Assembly: GCA_020053355.1 (NCBI GenBank)
Contig: JAGVNI010000018.1
Span: 1-64,000 of the forward strand
Source of the DNA: an archaeon
GTDB lineage: Archaea; Micrarchaeota; Micrarchaeia; Anstonellales; Bilamarchaeaceae
Length of the DNA stretch: 64,000 nt
Reading direction: 5' to 3'
Shown here in pieces: positions 58,695-64,000 of this stretch (position 1 is the first letter of the stretch; each line of letters begins with the position of its first letter). Under the pieces are notes generated by a model. The model ran no database searches and was not told where the DNA came from. It worked only from the letters and a program-made list of their open reading frames with translations. Made by a program: the position numbers and the translations under genes.

Positions 58695-60245
58695 ATGGGA
58701 GTAATAGACATTTTGCATTCTCTAGCTGGATTTTTGCCCGAGATCAAGGCGCCGGATAAGCCGCTCGGGAGCAAGGAAAAGCTGATGTGGACCGGCCTTG
58801 CGCTGGTGCTCTATTTCCTCATGTACCAGACGACCGCCTTCGGCGTGCCGACAATAACCGGCGGCGTCGACTTCCTTCAGACGATAACCGCGTCTCGTAC
58901 TGGCAGCCTCCTCACTACCGGCATCGGGCCTATCGTTTTGGCGAGCATATTCCTGCAGCTGTTCGTCGGAGCCGGCCTGCTGAAACTGAACCTCAAGGAC
59001 AAGGCCGAGCGGGCCAAGTTCCTCGAGACGCAGAAGATACTCGCAATCCTCCTCGCACTTGTCGAGGCAACGATATTCGTCATGTTCACGGGCATCGTCC
59101 CGGTTCAGGCAGTATTCACGGGGCTCGGGGAAGGGGTGGTCGTCGACCCGGTCAGCGGCCTCTCGCACACCTATGCCCCGTATACCATGGCGCTCGTCGT
59201 CCTCCAGATAACCCTGGGTTCCATACTCGTCCTTTTCCTGGACGAACTGGTGACCAAGTACGGCATAGGGAGCGGCATCAGCCTCTTCATAGCCGCGGGC
59301 GTTTCGCTTTCGGTGGTCATGGGCCTGTACGACATCATATTCATCGGGCAGATGTACCCGCCGAGCGTGGTCTCGGTCATGGCAGAAGGCGGCGCCGAAG
59401 CGCTTCCGAACGCGCTGCTGTCATTGCTGCCCTTCGGCTTCACCATACTTGTGTTCCTTGTCGTCGTTTACGCCGAGTCGGTGAAAGTGGAGATACCCAT
59501 AGCGTTCGAGCGGGTCCGGGGCATGGTCCCGAAGCTCCCCCTCAAGTTCTTCTATGTCTCCAATATCCCGGTCATATTCGCCAGCGCGCTGATTATCAAC
59601 CTGCAGCTTTTCTCAGGCGGCATCCTCATGGGCCAGTATTGGGACGCGCAGGGGCAGCCGACAGAACTCGCCGCGCAGCTCGCCGAGACGAGAAACTATT
59701 CCCTCGAGCATGACGGCATTGTGCCTCTTATCGGCTATGTGGACCAGAACAAGCAGCTTTCCGACGGCGTGCTCTACCTCTTTACCCCGATTACAGCCGG
59801 GGCCGGGCGAGGCACCCGCGAGCATTGGGAGTTCCTCAACAGCTCGACCCCGTTCCTTAAGATTCCGGAATGGGTGCATGCGTTCGTGTATGCGCTCGGG
59901 CTGGGGCTCATCTCCGTCCTCTTCGGCCTGTTCTGGGTCGAGACCGCCAACATGGACGCGAAAAGCGTCGCCGGGCAGCTTTCGGATTCGGGCTTGCAGA
60001 TACCGGGATTCCGGCGCGACCCGCGGATGCTTGAGACGATACTCAACAAGCACATCTTCCCGCTTACCGTGATGGGTTCCCTTTGCGTCGGCCTTCTTGC
60101 GGCCATAGCAGACCTGACTGGCGCCATTGGCACGGGAACCGGCATACTGCTTACGGTTGGCATCCTGCACAAGATGTACGAGCAGCTCGAGCAGATGAAG
60201 GCTTTCGAGATGTACCCGAGCTTCTCAAGGATGTTCGGCGAATGA
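58695..60245 (+). CDS. secY: Protein translocase subunit SecY
   Basis: Channel subunit of the Sec translocon with ten membrane helices. 'GIGSGISLFIAAGV' and 'FFYVSNIPVIFASALIINLQLF' are diagnostic, and the plug region follows the first helix. At 516 residues it is longer than most archaeal SecY; the excess is an extracytoplasmic loop of ~80 residues (~335-400) after 'FSGGILMGQYW'. GAGG precedes the ATG. Its partner SecE is at 31.4 kb. Confidence 0.96.
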   Translation: MGVIDILHSLAGFLPEIKAPDKPLGSKEKLMWTGLALVLYFLMYQTTAFGVPTITGGVDFLQTITASRTGSLLTTGIGPIVLASIFLQLFVGAGLLKLNLKDKAERAKFLETQKILAILLALVEATIFVMFTGIVPVQAVFTGLGEGVVVDPVSGLSHTYAPYTMALVVLQITLGSILVLFLDELVTKYGIGSGISLFIAAGVSLSVVMGLYDIIFIGQMYPPSVVSVMAEGGAEALPNALLSLLPFGFTILVFLVVVYAESVKVEIPIAFERVRGMVPKLPLKFFYVSNIPVIFASALIINLQLFSGGILMGQYWDAQGQPTELAAQLAETRNYSLEHDGIVPLIGYVDQNKQLSDGVLYLFTPITAGAGRGTREHWEFLNSSTPFLKIPEWVHAFVYALGLGLISVLFGLFWVETANMDAKSVAGQLSDSGLQIPGFRRDPRMLETILNKHIFPLTVMGSLCVGLLAAIADLTGAIGTGTGILLTVGILHKMYEQLEQMKAFEMYPSFSRMFGE

Positions 60246-60249
60246 TCCT

Positions 60250-61527
60250 ATGGTCCGGGTCCATATCGAGACGTATGGATGCACGCTGAACCAGGCCGAT
60301 TCCGACATCATGTACGCATTGCTCTGCCCCAGCAATGCAATCATGCCAACCGACAGCGATGCAGACGTGGTCGTGGTGAACACCTGCACCGTCAAAGGCG
60401 TTACGGAGAACAAGATATTCGCACGGATGCGGAAGCTCATCCAGGCGAAAAAACCGTTCGTGGTGGCCGGGTGCCTGAGCGCGGACATCGTGCGGATAAG
60501 GCGAATCTGCCCGGATGCGCCCATAGTCTCGCCATCGTCGCTTATTCACATAAACGAAGCCGTGGATGATGCATTTCTCGGACGCACGACGCAATACACG
60601 GAATCCGCATCCAAGGAAGGGCTTCCCAAGCTCCTGACCGTGCCCATCTGCAGGATACCGATAAACGACGGCTGCGTGTCGAAATGCTCATTCTGCCAGA
60701 CCCGGCTCGCCCGGCCGCATCTGCGGAGCTACACCCCAAAAATCATCGCAGGGTGGATAAACGATTCGGTACGCAATGGTGCGCGCGAAATCCAGCTCAC
60801 CAGCCAGGATTCGGGCGCATACGGCCTGGATATCCGTACCGGCCTTCTCCCCCTTCTTGAAGCGATATCAAACGACGACAGTTCGAGCCGGGCTGGCGCC
60901 GAATACCTGGTCCGGCTCGGCATGATAAATCCCGGGCATGCAAAGCGCATGCTGAGCGGCCTGGTCCGGATCCTCCTCGGAAAAAAATTCTACAAGTTCA
61001 TCCATGTGCCGGTGCAGACCGGGAGCGAATTGGTGTGCAGGGACATGGGCCGCGACCATACCGTCGCGGATTTCGAAGCGGTTGTTTCAGCCGTCCGCGG
61101 CGCAATGCCCGAAGCGTCGATAGCGACCGACATCATCGTCGGCTATCCAACCGAAACCGAAGAAGACTTCCAGGCGACGCTGGAATTGTTGCGGAGGACG
61201 AAGCCTGAAGTCGTGAACGTGTCCAAGTTCAGCCCCCGCCCCGGCACCATGGCAAAGGCCCTAAAAGAGCTTAAAAGCGGCATCGTCAAGCAAAGGAGCG
61301 AGGCGGCAAGCGTGCTGGTTCGGGAAATCGCGAGGGAAAGGCGCATGCGGTATGTCGGAAGGCAGATGCGTGTCCTCATCACCGAAAAGGAAAAGGATTT
61401 CAAAGGAAGGGCAATTAACTATCATCAGGTCGTCGTCAAGGGGTTTTCCGGGAAACTGGGCGACTTAGTTGATGTCGACATATATGATGCGAACCTCGGC
61501 TCGCTTTTCGGCGAGGCCGTCAAATAG
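60250..61527 (+). CDS. tRNA-t6A37 methylthiotransferase (MtaB/CDKAL1-type MiaB homologue)
   Basis: Radical SAM enzyme that adds a methylthio group to t6A37. The N-terminal UPF0004 cluster uses C11, C46 and C75; the radical SAM motif is C142-x3-C146-x2-C149 ('CVSKCSFC'); 'QTGSELVCRDMGRDHTVADF' and 'TDIIVGYPTETEEDF' are family motifs. A TRAM-like tRNA-binding domain covers ~360-425. 425 residues. Its substrate t6A is the product of KEOPS, whose Cgi121 subunit is encoded at 19.6 kb. Confidence 0.93.
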   Translation: MVRVHIETYGCTLNQADSDIMYALLCPSNAIMPTDSDADVVVVNTCTVKGVTENKIFARMRKLIQAKKPFVVAGCLSADIVRIRRICPDAPIVSPSSLIHINEAVDDAFLGRTTQYTESASKEGLPKLLTVPICRIPINDGCVSKCSFCQTRLARPHLRSYTPKIIAGWINDSVRNGAREIQLTSQDSGAYGLDIRTGLLPLLEAISNDDSSSRAGAEYLVRLGMINPGHAKRMLSGLVRILLGKKFYKFIHVPVQTGSELVCRDMGRDHTVADFEAVVSAVRGAMPEASIATDIIVGYPTETEEDFQATLELLRRTKPEVVNVSKFSPRPGTMAKALKELKSGIVKQRSEAASVLVREIARERRMRYVGRQMRVLITEKEKDFKGRAINYHQVVVKGFSGKLGDLVDVDIYDANLGSLFGEAVK

Positions 61528-61560
61528 CGAAAAGGAAAAATGGAGATGCAGGTGCATTGG

Positions 61561-62091
61561 ATGATTATCGCATTGGGAGTACCGGGAGCGGGGAAGACAA
61601 CTGTGCTTAAGAGCCTCAAATCCGACTACAAGGTCGTCAACTACGGGGACCTCATGCTTGAAATCGAGAAGAAGGAGTTCGGCATCAAGGACCGGGACGA
61701 GATGAGGAAACTGCCTATCGAGAAGCAGAAGCTCGCCCAGAAACTTGTCGCGGAAGCGCTTGCGAAAATGCCGGGAAAAGTCATCCTGGACACGCACTGC
61801 TCGGTCGCCACGCCCTCGGGCTACTACCCCGGCCTGCCATTCGAGTTCCTAAAGCTCTGGAAGGTCGAGTCCCTCATCTACGTCACGGCATCTGTCGAGG
61901 AGCTAAAGGCCCGGCGCGAAAACGACCCGATGCGGAAGCGCGACGTGGACAACATCGCCCTGCATGACGAGATGAACCGCGGCTACCTGGCGGCGTATTC
62001 CGCCTTCACCGGCGCGCCCGCGGTGGTCATCTACAACCATAACGGGAAGCTGGAAGAGGCCGTCGCGAAGTTCCAGGCGCTCCTTCGGTGA
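61561..62091 (+). CDS. adkA: Adenylate kinase, archaeal AdkA type
   Basis: Interconverts ATP, AMP and ADP. The P-loop 'GVPGAGKTT' (6-14) and 'VILDTHCSVATPSGYYPGLP' are diagnostic of the archaeal AdkA family, distinct from bacterial Adk. ATG 61561 follows AGGTG at eight bases and starts 'MIIALGVPG'; two upstream ATG codons add seven non-conserved residues. In many archaea adkA sits next to secY; here the methylthiotransferase gene is between them. Confidence 0.93.
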   Translation: MIIALGVPGAGKTTVLKSLKSDYKVVNYGDLMLEIEKKEFGIKDRDEMRKLPIEKQKLAQKLVAEALAKMPGKVILDTHCSVATPSGYYPGLPFEFLKLWKVESLIYVTASVEELKARRENDPMRKRDVDNIALHDEMNRGYLAAYSAFTGAPAVVIYNHNGKLEEAVAKFQALLR

Positions 62092-62142
62092 TGTTGCGCC
62101 CTGAATAAGGGAATTTAATAACAATCCGACAAGGTGATTCTC

Positions 62143-63417
62143 ATGATAGACATCAAGCTCATACGGGAGAATCCGGCTTTTGCAGAGGATTCGCTGCGCC
62201 GGCGGCATTATCGGGAAGACGCGCATGCGGCGCTTGCCGCCATCAAGGAGCTGGATTTGCAGTGGCGCGCCATCAAGAAGGAGGAAGAAGAGCTCCGCGC
62301 GGACCGCAACCGGCAGAGCCAGCAAATCAACGAGAAGAAGAAGCGCGGCGAAGGGGCGGTTGAGGAAATCGCGCGCTCCGGCGAGATAGCAAAACGGATA
62401 AAGGAGATTTCAACCGAGACGACGACTCTTGAGGAGCAAATCGGCGTCCACCTCCTGCTCCTGCCGAACATCCCCCACGATTCCGTGCCCGAAGGGCATG
62501 ACGAGACGTGCAATCCCGTCGTGCGGGTTTGCGGGGAGCCAATGAAACGCTCGAAGGATGTCCTGGCGCATCATGACCTGGCCGAGCGGAGCGGTGCCAT
62601 AGATTTCGAGCGCGGCGTGAAGCTCGCGCACCACCGTTTCGCAGTCCTTAAAGGCGACCTTGCGAAACTGGAACGCGCCATATACAATTTCATGCTGGCT
62701 GTCCATACGTCCCGGGGCTATACTGAAGTCGCCCCCCCATACCTGGTCAACACCAAGACTATGACCGGCACCGGACAGCTGCCAAAATTCAAGGAGGAGC
62801 TGTACAAGTGCAGCGACGACGACCTATGGCTCATACCGACAGCCGAGGTTCCCGTGACCAACCTGTTCTCCGGGGAAATCCTCGAAGAAAAGAACCTTCC
62901 CATCAAGTTCGCCGCATACACCCCGTGCTTCAGGCGGGAAGCGGGCGCCTATGGCAAGGACATCAGGGGCCTTATCCGCCAGCACCAGTTCAACAAGGTG
63001 GAGCTCGTGAAATTCGCCCACCCCCAGATGAGTTTCCAGGAGCTTGAGGGGCTGACGAAGGACGCAGAGCGCATACTGGAGCTTCTGGGCCTGCCCTACC
63101 GCGTCATCGAACTATGCGCGGGAGACCTCGGCTTCGCAAGCGCCAAGACCTATGACATCGAGGTCTGGATGCCGTCGCAGGACTGCTATCGGGAGATTTC
63201 CTCATGTTCCAACTGCACGGATTTCCAGGCCAGGCGGGCGAACATCCGTTTCCGGGGCAAAACCGGGCCGGAATACGTCCATACATTAAACGGCAGCGGA
63301 CTCGCCGTCGGACGGACCATGATAGCGATACTGGAGAACTTCCAGGAAGACAAGAAGACCGTCGTCATACCTAAGGCTTTGCAGGATTTCATGGGCCAGG
63401 AGACGATAGAGTTCTGA
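62143..63417 (+). CDS. serS: Seryl-tRNA synthetase
   Basis: Class II synthetase of the common (bacterial/eukaryal-like) SerRS type. The N-terminal ~110 residues are the tRNA-binding coiled coil. Motif 2 is 'PCFRREAGAYGKDIRGLIRQHQFNKVE' and motif 3 'TLNGSGLAVGRTMIAILENFQ'; 'IPTAEVPVTNLF' and 'SSCSNCTDFQARR' are family motifs. ATG 62143 follows AGGTGATTCTC. 424 residues. It charges the intron-containing tRNA-Ser of this window. Confidence 0.95.
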   Translation: MIDIKLIRENPAFAEDSLRRRHYREDAHAALAAIKELDLQWRAIKKEEEELRADRNRQSQQINEKKKRGEGAVEEIARSGEIAKRIKEISTETTTLEEQIGVHLLLLPNIPHDSVPEGHDETCNPVVRVCGEPMKRSKDVLAHHDLAERSGAIDFERGVKLAHHRFAVLKGDLAKLERAIYNFMLAVHTSRGYTEVAPPYLVNTKTMTGTGQLPKFKEELYKCSDDDLWLIPTAEVPVTNLFSGEILEEKNLPIKFAAYTPCFRREAGAYGKDIRGLIRQHQFNKVELVKFAHPQMSFQELEGLTKDAERILELLGLPYRVIELCAGDLGFASAKTYDIEVWMPSQDCYREISSCSNCTDFQARRANIRFRGKTGPEYVHTLNGSGLAVGRTMIAILENFQEDKKTVVIPKALQDFMGQETIEF

Positions 63418-63433
63418 TATATACTTAAAAAGC
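63416..63433 (+). promoter_or_regulatory. TATA box for the right-edge methyltransferase
   Basis: ATATATACTTAAAA begins at the serS stop codon and is about 28 bases before GTG 63454, consistent with a leaderless mRNA. Confidence 0.5.
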
Positions 63434-63453
63434 CCCAGTGGCCAAAGTTCCCC

Positions 63454-64000
63454 GTGGCAACGAAAAAGCGCGATTTCTTCTGCAAGAGCGCAGACGGCTC
63501 CATCACATACACGACTGACGGCAGTTTCCTCTATGCCGAGAGCGGGAGCGGCGTGGTCCGCCTCGACCTCTTTGCGGGCCATTACTACAAGCTCAGGCCA
63601 ATCAAGGGCGTGCCTATCCTTGAGGTGGACGGCCTCCGGATGCAGCTTGTCAAGGATTTCAAGACCCCCCTTGATTATTCGAAAGAAGTCGTGAAAGGGC
63701 TCGGAATCCCAAAGACAGGCCAATTCTCCGCACTTGACACGTGCATGGGGCTGGGGTATACCGCGATAGCCGCCTCGGAGAGCCCGGCCATCCGCATCGT
63801 CGTCACATGCGAAGTGTCCGAAGCCGTCATCACCCTCGCGCAGTGGAACCCCCTCAGCGAGCCCCTGTTCAAGAAAGACGGCAAAATCATCGTGATGAAA
63901 GGCAGCGCCGCCGAGCTGGTGAAAGGGTTCGCAGACAGCATGTTCTCATTCGTCATCCACGACCCGCCCCGCTTCACGCATGCTCCCGAGCTTTACTCCC
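63454..64000 (+). CDS. Predicted SAM-dependent methyltransferase (COG2521-like), 3' partial
   Basis: Open to the right edge of the window, 182 codons visible from GTG 63454. An N-terminal ~75-residue beta-rich part is followed by 'VLDTCMGLGYTAIAA'-like SAM loop ('ALDTCMGLGYTAIAASE'), 'VTCEVSEAVITLAQWNPLSEPLF' and 'FSFVIHDPPRFTHAPELYS', where DPPR is the post-motif of a small archaeal methyltransferase family related to spermidine synthase folds. Substrate is unknown. The GTG follows a TATA box, supporting this start. Confidence 0.8.
   Translation, partial: MATKKRDFFCKSADGSITYTTDGSFLYAESGSGVVRLDLFAGHYYKLRPIKGVPILEVDGLRMQLVKDFKTPLDYSKEVVKGLGIPKTGQFSALDTCMGLGYTAIAASESPAIRIVVTCEVSEAVITLAQWNPLSEPLFKKDGKIIVMKGSAAELVKGFADSMFSFVIHDPPRFTHAPELYS

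Overview
The window reads as a contiguous piece of an archaeal chromosome. It carries archaeal-type MCM helicase, Trm5, TruD, Trm1, a Cbf5-type pseudouridine synthase, a KEOPS Cgi121-like subunit, RNase P protein Rnp1, aIF1/SUI1, Spt5, SecE, SecY, adkA, apgM, eukaryote-like ribosomal proteins (eS4, eS8, eL19, eL32), class III signal peptides, TATA-box promoters and a tRNA-Ser with an intron in the anticodon loop. Genes are tightly packed, the DNA is GC-rich, many starts follow a GGTGAT-type ribosome binding site placed right at the previous stop codon, and several genes look leaderless. Gene content and the many short exported Cys-rich proteins suggest a DPANN-type lineage (for example Micrarchaeota or Diapherotrites), but that placement is inference; a ribosomal protein tree would settle it.

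Layout. 1-9.6 kb: end of a protein with ~89-residue tandem repeats, Trm5, a TrpB2 gene behind a leader with a 21-codon ORF, a presenilin-type intramembrane protease, MCM, ApgM and a HAD-like protein. 9.5-19.6 kb: a type IV pilus/Tad-like locus with a class III signal-peptide protein, two T2SF membrane proteins, a GspE/TadA ATPase, two long coiled-coil or linker-rich proteins, and a divergent protein with four copies of a winged-helix-like module. 19.6-34.9 kb: Cgi121, eS8, lipoproteins, MetRS, an HTH-CBS regulator, a TruD-Trm1-PP2C-rhomboid run, FtsZ-SecE-Spt5, MscS, tRNA-Gly, a 21-residue Lys-rich peptide gene and SHMT. 35.0-35.4 kb: intron-containing tRNA-Ser(GGA) followed by an array of hairpins whose 3' arms repeat the tRNA 3' end. 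35.4-45 kb: Cys-rich exported proteins, ThiI, the overlapping DUF106-cmk-cbf5 cluster and several unrecognised proteins. 45.2-60.2 kb: the S10-spc ribosomal supercluster (uL3 to SecY), including aIF1 and Rnp1, interrupted by an opposite-strand lipoprotein and by structured non-coding segments. 60.2-64 kb: MiaB-like methylthiotransferase, AdkA, SerRS and a methyltransferase running off the right edge.

Themes. The region is dominated by translation: about 22 ribosomal proteins, two tRNAs, two aminoacyl-tRNA synthetases and at least seven tRNA modification functions (m1G37, m2,2G26, pseudouridine 13, pseudouridine 55 or H/ACA guided sites, s4U8, t6A via KEOPS, ms2t6A). The least explained material is the partner set of the pilus-like locus, the hairpin arrays next to tRNA-Ser and inside the ribosomal cluster, the trpB leader, and His-rich tails on several ribosomal proteins.
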